DNA from: Panorpa germanica
Lineage: Eukaryota > Arthropoda > Insecta > Mecoptera > Panorpidae
Direction: 5' to 3'
Assembly (NCBI GenBank): GCA_963678705.1
Contig: CAVMBN010000126.1
Location: 372,001 to 436,000, forward strand
DNA length: 64,000 nucleotides
The position numbers were made by a program, and so were the translations under genes. How positions within the stretch are numbered: position 1 is the first letter of the stretch; every line of letters begins with the position of its first letter. Under the pieces are notes generated by a model. That model was not told the DNA's origin. It did no database searches and saw only the letters and a list, made by a program, of their open reading frames with translations. This document shows positions 47,104 to 57,348 of this stretch, piece after piece.

Positions 47104-48815
47104 AACTAGCAGATTCTAGTTTTAACAAAACACAATCTGTGGATATATTGTTAGGAGCTGATATTTTTTGGAAACTATTACGCGTAGGCAAATCAACACT
47201 ATCCAATGATCGATTGCAGTTGCAAAACACTTCACTGGGTTGGATAGTTACTAAATACAAATCTGTTACCAACAACAATCATGCGCATCATTATCACACA
47301 TCCTTGCAAACTCAAATTCCCAAGCTTTGTGAAAGCGAGTCTCTTAAGGAATGTGGCACTTTAATTATAAAACAGCAAACTCAAATTCCCAAGGTTTGTG
47401 AAAGCGAGTCTGTTAAGAAATGTAGGACTTTAACTTCAGAAGAACAAGCATGCCATGATCATTGTAACAAAACTACTACTCGCAACTCAGATGGTAGATT
47501 CGTAAGTACACTACCATTAAAATTGCCCGCATCAGCTCTAGGGGATACCAAAACCACAGCTACCAAACAATTTCTTTCATTGGAAAGAAAATTTGATAGA
47601 AATAAACAACATAAATCTATATATTCTGCATTCATTAATGAATATATACGATTAGGTCACATGACCCTTAACACTATTCAAAATTCATCCGAACCTACAT
47701 ATATTTTACCACATCACGGTATAGGAGATTCCAAATCAGCAATTACTAAACCCTTTCTTTTACCACAAAGAAAGCGTGTTACTAGTAAACATCATAAATC
47801 ATTCATATTGTCAAACTACTCCATAGCCAAGTCAAATTTTATATTTGACAAATTTTCAAATTTTAAATCGATCAATAGCGTCACCACATACTATTTACGT
47901 TTCATTCAAAATTCTAGAAACAAGACAAACGGCATTTTTACGGTCAAGGAATTGCATAATTCAATTCAATTACTTATGAAATTAACCAAAGCAAATGTTT
48001 TATCATTAATAGCTAGAACCTTGGATCCACTCGCATTACTATTGCCTTGTGACATACCATGCAAATTAATGATACAACAACTATGGTTAATTAACTTACA
48101 TACAAGGTCTAAATTATTATTTTTAAATTCACATCCATATGCCACAAACACCACCCGTAATAATTTCTATTTTGATAAGCTTCTGACTGGATCAAATGAT
48201 CTATCAGAATTCAAGCTACGCTGTATTAAAACAATAGAAACATTAAGCAGTGCAGGATTTTATTTACGAAAATGGATGTCGAATGATCCCATTATTTTAT
48301 TCGATTTAGACAACATTATTCAAGACCAACTCTTTTATATAGACCACGCGGACTTAGAGCATTTCAAAATTTTAATTGTCAAATGGTGCTCAAAAACATT
48401 CTGTTTCAAATACAATATCGCCCATTTTGATCCACCTATAAAATTACCCAATAGAAATGTTCTATCTTTCATTGCCAAAATCTTTGATCCACATGGATTA
48501 TTATCACCCTGCGTCAAATTTATGCTATTGAGACAACAATTATGGCTAACAAATCTACACTGGAATGTTGAAATTCCAGAACATTCAGTAAAAACATGGA
48601 CTCCTTTAATAAAGCAATTACCGACCTTAAACAATGCATCCATACCACAAAAATCATTAATCAAGAATTCCAAAACATTTGAAATTCATGGTTTTTGTGA
48701 TGCGTCAAAAAATGCATATGGTTCTTGTATTTATTTTAAATCTATCAACCCCAATATCATAATTGACAAACTCTTCTATATCGATCCAGGAGGTATAGAA
48801 TATTTCAAAATTTAA
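47098..48815 (+). pseudogene. pol: BEL-C RT region with duplicated and shuffled modules
   Basis: Part of an open stretch of 596 codons (47025-48815). It begins with the protease-RT linker (ILLGADIFWKLLRVG), then RT motifs, but four modules occur twice in altered order: TQIPKLCESES/TQIPKVCESES; GDTKTTATKQFLSLERK/GDSKSAITKPFLLPQRK; NVLSLIARTLDPLALL/NVLSFIAKIFDPHGLL; and LFYIDHADLEHFKI/LFYIDPGGIEYFKI. The catalytic box reads Tyr-Phe-Asp-Lys (48168-48179) instead of YVDD. A GFCDAS block near the end is the only RNase H trace. Inactive as an enzyme. Confidence 0.8.
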
Positions 48816-49434
48816 TCGTTAAATGGCACTCTAAACCTGACTGTTTTAAATACAGTATTTTACATTTTTATCCATTTGCCAAACTAACGAAATTAAATTA
48901 TCATACCAACTTCAAAGACACTTGTACACTGCAAACTCAAATTGAGGCAATGCTCAATTTCCATCCCTTTTTTCCCGCTTCCAATAATCCCAATGACCTT
49001 ATTCCCTTCACACCTGGACACCTCTTATTAGGACGGCAAAACACTAGAATCGCTCCTGCAGAGGACGCTCCAATTAAATTAAGCCGAACGCAGCGCTACT
49101 CACAATTTCAAGACATTATTCAAAGTTGTTGGAAACAATGGTCAAGAGAATACCTAGGACGCTGTAATCAGCTCGTGAAATGGAAAATGTCAAAGGATGC
49201 TGTACCGCAGCAAGGAACTTTGGTCTTAATCAAGAAGCCAAAGCTTCCTCCATCGCAATGGATGTTGGATAGCCAAGTGAAATTAAGTGCTAATGAAGTT
49301 TCAGCGACTCGAGCAGCCACTATCATGACAGCTAAGGGAAAAACAAAGCGTCTAGTGCAATATCTCGTTCCGCTACTTACAGAACATCAGTTGAAAACCA
49401 AGATGACTCTTCCAATTTTTAACGCGCGGGAGTA
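48816..49434 (+). pseudogene. pol: BEL-C DUF5641 region, integrase core deleted
   Basis: After a frame change the sequence goes from a third copy of the VKW...CFKYSI block straight to the end of integrase (QTQIEAMLNFHP) and the DUF5641 region (NDLIPFTPGHLLLGRQ, LVLIKKPKLPPSQWMLDSQ). All three integrase catalytic blocks are missing. The open frame 48950-49510 runs into the LTR. Confidence 0.8.
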
Positions 49435-49977
49435 TGGTAAAGAACGCATACACAACCTATATTTTTATATAGATATTTCGCATTCTTTAATGTATTTCAT
49501 TAGAATCTAATTTTGTATATTTTTAGTTCTTAAGTTCTGTAATAATTCTATTGTTTAATCAAATATTTTATCTTTCTTTGTTATTGAATTAACTAACAAA
49601 GTTATTGTCATTGTTACTCTGGCATTGTGTATTCGACCGTACCAGCCCGTACCAAGGCCACCAGCCGGTTTGGCAAATGCCTTTTTGTAACGATGTACTG
49701 TTAAATCACTATTAAAATATTATTATTAACTCAAACTTCATACAGTAAACATCACTAAATATCTTTAAATTATTAGCTATCATCTAGAATAGTAAACATC
49801 TAAATTATCAACTCCAACTTTCAACAGTTAATTAATTATAATAAAAGATTTTAATAGTGAATTGTATCGCAGTAACATTGATACATATAATTATCCATTT
49901 AAGTTTCAATTATTGTAATTCGTCAAGTGTATTTGTATAATAAATGTTTTTATGTAAAATACTAGTGTTTCGCTGCT
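49435..49977 (+). repeat. BEL-C 3' LTR
   Basis: Aligns to the 5' LTR from TGGTAAAG to about TTTCGCTGC with few differences. The final stretch before the PBS-like word at about 50029 differs from the 5' LTR. Confidence 0.75.
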
Positions 49978-50168
49978 ATTTGATTTAAAGCAACTAAAAA
50001 ATTGTTATTAATTATTTAATAACAAAAAGGTCCTTCGAGAAGTTTTGGCGCAATCTATAGCTATCAAAGGAGTTAAATGCAATCAAGCAATCCGAGAATT
50101 GGAAACCGTCAACATCGCAGATAAGCAAACCTCAAGCTTATATAGATCCATAGGTCCAAACTCAACCA
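49978..50168 (+). other. BEL-C 3' tail resembling a second PBS and leader
   Basis: 190 bp beyond the LTR match but inside the AATAG duplication. It contains AAGGTCCTTCGAGAAG, like the BEL PBS, then TTTTGGCGC, a word also found in the BEL-C 5' leader near 45342, and ends AACTCAACCA. This looks like leader sequence of a related element carried at the 3' end. No gene. Confidence 0.6.
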
Positions 50169-50173
50169 AATAG

Positions 50174-50222
50174 TAAATAATATTTCATACTGCCGACAAA
50201 GGCCTGTGACAAATCTTTTAAA
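50174..50222. repeat. R repeat copy f, end
   Basis: Last 49 bp of the R unit interrupted by BEL-C; runs without a break into copy g. Confidence 0.75.
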
Positions 50223-51617
50223 CTAACAATATTTTAGAGATATTAGTTTAGGTACCTTATCTATTTTACAACATAAAAACCTGAGAAATGTAAACCATAA
50301 AAAAACAATTAAAATAAATATGTTATATCTTATAACATAAATTAAAAATTAAAATTAACCGGTTGAATATTTGGATAGTCTAGACATGTCATTAAAGCTT
50401 ACGTAGGACGGAACAAAACAATTATTACAAAAGAATATTTAAAACTTATTGCTAAGTGTTGTGCAATGCTTGTTGTGCGATAGCTAACTTTTATTTCAAA
50501 TTTTAATTTCTTTTTAAAAGTTAAAATATTTGACTCGTCCATATTTTGCTTGCGACGGGGGTAAACACTTGTATTATTACATTCTTATTTGTTTATTTGT
50601 TTAGCATTTTGTAGGCTTTAGTAGTTTATGTAGGTTCTTTAATACACCAACAGGTTAAAACTTTTGCATACTATAAATCAACAGTCTAGGGGTCTTCGGT
50701 AGATGAAGAATTCTATATAATTGTTCTTCAATACAAAATACAATATTATGAATACAAAATTCTAAAACACAAACAAACTTTAATTTTTTGATTGATTTCC
50801 TTTATTTTAAACTTCTATAATATATGGAGAGTCCCAACATTTGTCATTTTTATTTAAGCCTCTATGTAAAATGATTTCGAGTAACAGGCAATTTTTAAAA
50901 AATTTGTCTTATTTTGTTTTCATTATTTTGACAAATAAATCATTACATTTACCTAAGTAAATAATAAAATTTCCAAAAACAAATTCTGCATGTACACAAT
51001 GTTCTTGAATACGAAATACATTTCAAAATTTATAAATTAAAATTCTTTTAAAGCGGTAGCTAATAAAATCAAGCTTAAATTTTTAATTTTTTAATAACTG
51101 AATATGACATTTAAAAAAAATAAAATATTGTATGTATGGGCACATTCATGGAAACCATGCATCTCTATGAAAATGTAAATTTAATAAATTTATCATTTGC
51201 GCTACATAGAAATCGACGCGTTCTTGAGGTACTGGTGATAATATTATGTGAAAAGCATTAGCAATTCTAGAAAGTAGTTAGTTGTAAAAGCAATATTTTT
51301 AATAAAAAATATATATTTAATTATTGTTCTAATTCTAGTGCATTATCTTATTTTTTATTTAATCTATAATTTTTTATTTATAAATTTATCTAATTTACTT
51401 AATATAAGTTAAAATAAATGTTGTAAGAAATGTATTATATTATTTATTTATGTACATTATATGACATCACTATTTTAGCACTAAGCATAAGAGTTTCTTG
51501 CATTTTAAATAACTAAAAATTTATTTGTTATACTTTAAATTTTTTATTTATTATATAATATTTAAATAAATTACAAATATAAAGGTAAAGTAATTATTAT
51601 GCAACATTATAAATTGG

Positions 51618-52127
51618 TTATTCAAATTTTTTATTTTTAAATCTCATAAATTGTTTTCGGAGTATATCTAGAGATGAAAATGCTTTTAAGCACTCACCAT
51701 TTTGTTCAGAATTTTTAAATGTTTCCCTTATCTCATCTATTGTTCTAAGTGCTTCATCAAATGATAAAACTTTGTTTTCTTTAGCATTCATTTTGCTGTT
51801 ATTTTTATTACATGTAGAGTGTTTATAGCCATTGTCATTACATGTTTTATGGTTTACTTAATTTTTTTCAGAGTTCTTGTTTCTTCATGCCTCTGATTTT
51901 ACATTAACGTAATAATTAGTATTTTTACCCTTAGTAGTTCCAAAGTTTCGATTATTTAGTGAATACATATCGTCATCTTGTTTATACCAATTTTTGTAAA
52001 ACTCTTTTCTTTGACGGTTGCAGTTATTATCCACTTTGATATTTACTTCTCCATTTTGATTCAGCCTTTTAACATTGATGTAGTTACCTGAATTCTTTTT
52101 AAAATTGGATTTTTTATAATTCCACAT
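51618..52127 (-). pseudogene. R alpha frame, full-length version with stops
   Basis: Shows the whole alpha frame of about 170 codons: MWNYKK start, VKRLNQNG and CNRQRKEF basic blocks, WYKQDDDMYSLNNR, TCNDNGYKHSTC cluster, then a helical C-terminus (LSFDEALRTIDEIRETFKNS ... LDILRKQFMRFKN) ending Lys-Phe-Glu-stop at 51618-51620. A TGA after KSEA and one further stop interrupt it. Copies a, b and f agree in order. Unknown family. Confidence 0.45.
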
Positions 52128-53279
52128 GATTAAATTTTCTTTTGTAAAATAAATATGATTTATTTTATTTAGCGTTTACTCATTGCTTCCAATTGTTACT
52201 CTGAGAAATGAACGATGCAAACTAAACAACCTTGCTCTTTTCTTATAAACTAAGTAATTTTACTTTAAACTCTATTAAATAGCATTAAATAATGAAAACG
52301 CAGAGACATGCATTATGTAGAGATTATTTTAACCAAGTTTTCAAAACATATTGCGTTTTGTGGTCAGTTTAACTTGTTTGGTGTTTATTTCCAATTAGAA
52401 AATATTTTTATTTAATTACCTCTTTTATGAATGAGTTAAAGACAAAGTTCATCTAATTTTACAAACTTCTTTGGAACTATTATGTTTTTTCATTATAGCT
52501 ATCTCTTCAATATTGCCAACAAGTTTATTAATTCAAATAGGTCTATATTTGATAGATTTATGTAATGTAATTTTTGTTTTATTAATATATTAATTCATGT
52601 TAAATTTACAGTTATTTGTTAAAAATGTATAATTTAGTAGATTATTGTGTATATTATTTTCTCGTAATAAATATCTTAGTTTATAGTTAAACTGAAACAT
52701 TACTTTATGGTTATATGGTTAGATATTGATGGTGACAGTGTATTATAATGACAATCGACTGACAAATTTGTATTACCACTCCATGTTTTTTAAATATAAA
52801 AAGGTTAAACACTTTGCACACGATTGAGCTATTTAAATCATAAAAACTTTAGGAGTTAGATAAATGTTCAAGTTTTGTTTATAAACAGATCATTAATTAT
52901 TAAATAAATTATTAAAAAACAAATATCTATATCAAATATCCAATTTCTATTTTCTTGTAATATTTTTATACCTTGTTCCAAGGATATGCATTTTATATTT
53001 TCATATTTATATTTATATTTAGTAGATAATAGAAACTATTTTTGAAAATGTTTATATCGATCGGTCAGTTCAATACGGAACCAAGTCCGAAATTTAAGTT
53101 TTCAGATATTAAGTAATTATATATTCTTCTAATCATAAACTAGTTATTACTTATAACTTTAAATATGCATCGCTAAACTATCGTAACTTTGACTATAGCA
53201 ATTTATAGTATATATAAACGGTAATAGTGAGTTACTCAACTTATTTGACTTAAGAGTCTATCAACGTCTCTAAGATGTC

Positions 53280-54050
53280 TGCATATTATTTTGGTTTTCA
53301 TGTAGCTGCAAGTTTCACCAAATCCTGCACTGACAGTGGTAGTTTTCCTATAGCAATGTTTTATTACCTTTTTCTTTAAATCACCGCTATAAACTTTACA
53401 TACACAAATTGAAAAATCAACAAATTGTTTAACTGCATCAAAAATATTTCCAATCTGGTGATGCTTTTAGATTGCATTTCAATTACAATATTTTGTATTA
53501 TTGGGATATTGCAAGTTATGTTGTCCATTTAATTATCTTTCTACAATAAGATTGTGTATTTTAACTGGACAATTTACTATAAGAGTATTTAGGTATAAAC
53601 ATAAAATCCCAACAAAACAAAATCATTTTCGTCCGAAAAATATGCTACTTGATATAAACATACTTGATTAAATTCATTGGCAGAATCTTTAATATTTAAG
53701 GCAGAATAAACTAAATCCTTTTCTAAATGGCATTGGCCTATTTCTGCCGTACAATATCATTTGCACTACTTGATAATATTTTTCATACTGCTAACAAAAC
53801 CTACAAAGTCATCTTCCTCACAATTTGTATTTATTCTTTAAATACTTTAAAAAAATGTTGTTGTTAATTAAGTTGTTAAAAGCATTAACTTTCATTTTAA
53901 TTTAATTTGTCGATAGCTGTGTTAAATCTTACTCCACATTGCGTTTGTTAGATGTAGTATCAATCAATGATTATAATTTGTAAACCGAAAATATGTTATT
54001 AGAATTAAAAACTTTATTTTACTTTGTATTTTCACATTTTAATAAAACTA
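53280..54050 (-). pseudogene. R gamma frame remnant
   Basis: Fourth copy of the cysteine-containing gamma frame, more decayed than that at 11280-12020. The blocks before FDAVKQ and the SGDLKEK-like part are still recognisable. Confidence 0.35.
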
Positions 54051-54302
54051 GGTATTTCTCTATTTTAATTTCGTACTACTTTCATCCTCGTATATAAAGG
54101 CCTAAGCCTAAGATATAAGAGCGTATAAACTTAAATGAGAGTGGAGTACTTAAAATAACAAGTTACGGTGTTATGAAAAACCCGTTAAGTAGCTACAGAC
54201 AATACAGGATCATTACCGTAATAAAAATTCATTTACGCTAATAGGAAGAATAGTAAATAATATTTCATACTGCCGATAAAGGCCTGTGATAAATCTATTA
54301 AA

Positions 54303-55150
54303 CTAACAATATTTTAGGGATTTAAGTTTAGGTACCTAATCTATTTTACAACATAAAAACCTGAGAAATGTAAATCATAAAAAAACAATTAAAATAAATA
54401 TGTTACATCTTATAACATAAATTAAAATTAACCGGTTAAACATTTGAATAGTCTAGACATGTCGTTAAAGCTAATGTAGGACGCTACAAAACATATATTA
54501 CAAAAGAATATTTAAAACTTATTGCTAAGTGTTGTGCACTGCTTGTTGGGTGATAGCTAACTTTTATTTCAAATTTTAATTCCTTTTTTTAAATTGAAAT
54601 ATTTATATCATCCATATTTCGCTTGCCACGGGGGTAAACACTAGTATTCTTACATTCTTATTTGTTTATATGTTTAGTATTTTGTAGGCTTTAGTAGTCT
54701 TTTGTAGGTTTTTTAATACTCTAACAGGTTAAAACTTTTGCATACTATAAACCTACAGTCTAGGGGTCTTCGGTAGATAACGAATTCAATATAATTGTTC
54801 TTCAATACAAAATACAACCTTATGAATACAAAACTCTAAAACACAAACAATCTTTAATTTCTTAATTGATTTCTTTTACTTTGAACCTCTATAATATATG
54901 GAGAGTCCCTACATTTGTCATTTTTATTTTAGCCTCTCTGTAGAATGATTTCGATTAACAGGCAATTTTTAAAAAAATTGTCTTATTTTGATTTTATTAT
55001 TTCGACAAATAAATCAACCTGAGTAAAAAATAAAATTTCCAAAAGCAAATTCTGCATGTACATTATGTTCTTGAATACGATATATATTTCAAAATTTATA
55101 AATTGAAATTCTTTTAAAACGGTAGCTAATAAAATCAAGCTCAAATTTTT
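54303..55150. repeat. R repeat, copy h (first 0.85 kb)
   Basis: Start of a further head-to-tail R unit, ending at about 55150 at the same R-to-BEL-A junction as 13120. No gene. Confidence 0.75.
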
Positions 55151-56200
55151 ACTATTGTGCAGTAGTACGTTTCTTTTTAAAGAAATTATTTCATTAAAAA
55201 AGTGTTTACTTTGCAAAAATCTTAACAATGAATGCATTGCATATTGTAGTTTCATAATAGGAGTGATGTTGTATTTAAGTTGGTCTGAGATTCAGTTCCA
55301 CTTAACGCCTAATGTCTTTAAATGATTCGAGTCGCCTAAATCCAATTGAAAGGACTTATCGGACCTATCATTTTTCATACTTGAAAACACAGTAGGTGAA
55401 TTAGCTATCCACTTTCTAAGTTTAAAACCCGCACTGGATAAAATGGTATTAATTTTAACACAGCGGTTCGAAAGTTCTGCTAAATCGTCAGAACCGGTAA
55501 TCAAATCGTCAACGTAAAAGTCGTTTAATATTGAATACGCTGCTTTAGGATTTATGACTTGTGATTCACAACCTAGCTAAATGAGGCTCCTAATAGCTAA
55601 AAATGATGCGACTGCCGTGCCGTAATTAACAGTATTTAATTGATACGCTAATAATGGTTCGTCGGGCTTAAAACGCTAAAGGATTTGACGCATTTCTCTT
55701 TGCGACGAATCTACCAACACTTGACGACACATCATAGCTATATCTACTGTCACGACGTAAGTATATATATAAACGAAATTTAGTTAGTAATGTAAAAAGA
55801 TTACTTTAAATAGTAAATAGTAGTAAACGTAGTACAAAGTAGTATTTACATAAAAGTAAATAGTTAGGGTTATTGGCCTGTAGCTCGTTCAGTGAGATGC
55901 CTGTTGTGGTAGGCATAGAGCTATTGAATACTACTCGAAGTTTACTTGTGGTACTATTTGGTTTCAACACACCATGGTGCGGAGAAAAGTATAAAATGTC
56001 CATAGGTGTTTGGACAGGATTAAGGGTCATATGGCCTAATGAAATATACACTTCCATAAAAGAAGTATACAATTTTCTAAACTCAGTGTCTGATGACAAT
56101 TTCTTTTTAAACGATAAGAAACGTTTTGTAGCATTATTTTTATAATTTCCTAATTGCGTTCTCGGTTTTTATGAAGGGATAGTAACAACAAACCGACCAG
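55151..56200 (-). pseudogene. pol: BEL-A RT remnant
   Basis: Minus-strand RT with RNase H missing at the usual place (the LGVKWN block is followed by the KLQYAMHSLLRF block). Open pieces are 55255-54983 (partly R sequence), 55504-55292 (ITGSDDLAELSNRC) and 56099-55806 (SLGHMTLNPVQTPMD, LRVVFNSSMPTTTG). About 50 bp of simple TAGTAAA-like filler at 55811-55867 is not in other copies. Confidence 0.8.
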
Positions 56201-56880
56201 TGGAGTTACGAATTGTAGTTCGTTTAAAGTAGTTTTCGCAGGCTAATTCTTCCGCAGTATGTGGATTACAGCTTTTTACAGATTCAATTGTCCAGAACTT
56301 GGAAAGTTGATTCTGTATTTGTAAATAATAACAATGTGATCGTACTTTACCATTAGCTGCTTTAGTTCCTATTACAATCTAACCAAGTGTGGTTTTCTAA
56401 ACGCTTATAAGATTACTAATTAAACGTATCTTTTCTACTCCTAGAAGGTTCCATAAAATGTCTGCTCCTAGCAGCAAGTCTACGCGATCAGACTTGTTAA
56501 ATTGCAGGTCTGCTAATTAAATGTGTGAGGGAATTTTCAGACTAGTTTTGTCTAAATTCGTATGTGGTATGTTGTCTGTTATTCTGTGAATAACTAAACA
56601 GTCAACAGATGTCTTATAAGTAGTAGCTAGTGATTTGAGTTGAACGCTTATCTTAGACGTTACGTTCGTTTTAGTTTTGCCTATACCAGATATAGCTACA
56701 TTCGTGGGTGTAGAAGTATCCTTTAACCTGTTCGCTAATTGTTTAATTACATAACTAATTTGGCTTCCATTGTCAAATAAAGCCCCTGCCAAAATTGATT
56801 TACCTTTACTATCGGTTACTTGAATTACAGCAGTAGAAATTAACACCTGCCCTAAGTTTACTACTTGACTAGTGAATGTG
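56201..56880 (-). pseudogene. pol: BEL-A protease and linker
   Basis: Best-kept protease of the family: 109 open codons at 56846-56517 with ALFDNGSQISYVIKQLANRL holding the active-site Asp-Asn-Gly. The linker (about 56420-56480, LLGADIL-like) follows in another frame. Confidence 0.8.
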
Positions 56881-57143
56881 TCACTGGAAGTACTAGGCTG
56901 TGATGAATTAGATTGAGAAGTAGCTAAATGTAAAAGCGTGTGGTGTTGTTTGTTGCATTTATTTCAGAGAAAACTAGAAATGCACTTCTTAGTGTTGTGT
57001 CCTTTTCTAAAGCAATTTAAACCTAACGTGCGCTTTTGACATTCTTTAATGCGTGCGGAAATGTAAAATTTTAGGAAAGCTTCACATTGGTAAACACAAT
57101 ATGTATCACTACAAACATAGCATTTGTTGTGTTGTGCTACAAC
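56881..57143 (-). pseudogene. gag: BEL-A gag zinc-knuckle part, left of copia-2
   Basis: Cys/His clusters (CYVCSDTYCVYQC, LNCFRKGHNTKKC) of gag, open in 57137-56964. The rest of gag lies at 61449-62397, beyond copia-2. Confidence 0.8.
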
Positions 57144-57265
57144 TATTGTAATAGGTATCAAAATATCACTACTTTGTAACTAGTAACGCCATCTGTAATC
57201 TGTTGTGTAAAAACTTTTTCTTATGTCAAATATAGTCTGTTGCGAACTGCTAACGTGTCTTTATA
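57144..57265 (+). repeat. Copia-2 5' LTR
   Basis: 122 bp, starting TATTGTAATAGG and ending GTCTTTATA, identical to 61322-61443. Short for a copia LTR (Drosophila copia has about 276 bp). It must carry the promoter; I see no clear TATA box. Confidence 0.9.
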
Positions 57266-57275
57266 GGTTATGGGC
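57266..57275 (+). promoter_or_regulatory. Copia-2 primer binding site
   Basis: GGTTATGGGC directly after the LTR, the start of the site used by Drosophila copia for an initiator tRNA-Met fragment. Confidence 0.8.
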
Positions 57276-57348
57276 AAATTTACCGGTTTATCAGTTTTTT
57301 TATAGTATAAAATAGATAAATTGTTACGTTTTTTTTTTTCGCGGAAAC

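Larger units (their letters stand above)
44455..50168 (+). mobile_element. BEL-C, rearranged non-autonomous BEL/Pao element
   Basis: Plus-strand insertion of 5714 bp in R copy f with the 5-bp duplication AATAG (44450-44454, 50169-50173); uninterrupted R reads across this point at about 12230. The 5' LTR is 44455 to about 45025; the matching 3' LTR starts at 49435 after the PPT-like GCGCGGGAGTA. About four differences are seen in the first 490 bp of the LTRs, so the insertion is fairly recent. Gag lacks knuckles, RT has lost its catalytic pair, and RNase H and the integrase core are mostly missing. Confidence 0.85.
50223..54302. repeat. R repeat, copy g, complete 4080-bp unit
   Basis: The only complete R unit in the window; the next starts at 54303 with the same words. 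Strongly AT-rich, no LTR-like or terminal inverted repeats found. Three minus-strand frame remnants are present: alpha 51618-52127, beta about 52440-52690, gamma about 53280-54050. No other gene is visible in the remaining 2.5 kb. Confidence 0.8.

Noticed and set aside
50223..54302. R as a giant LTR or as the 3' part of BEL-A
   Set aside because: It has no TG...CA ends, PBS or PPT at its borders, and BEL-A copies have their own complete LTR, PPT and leader without R.
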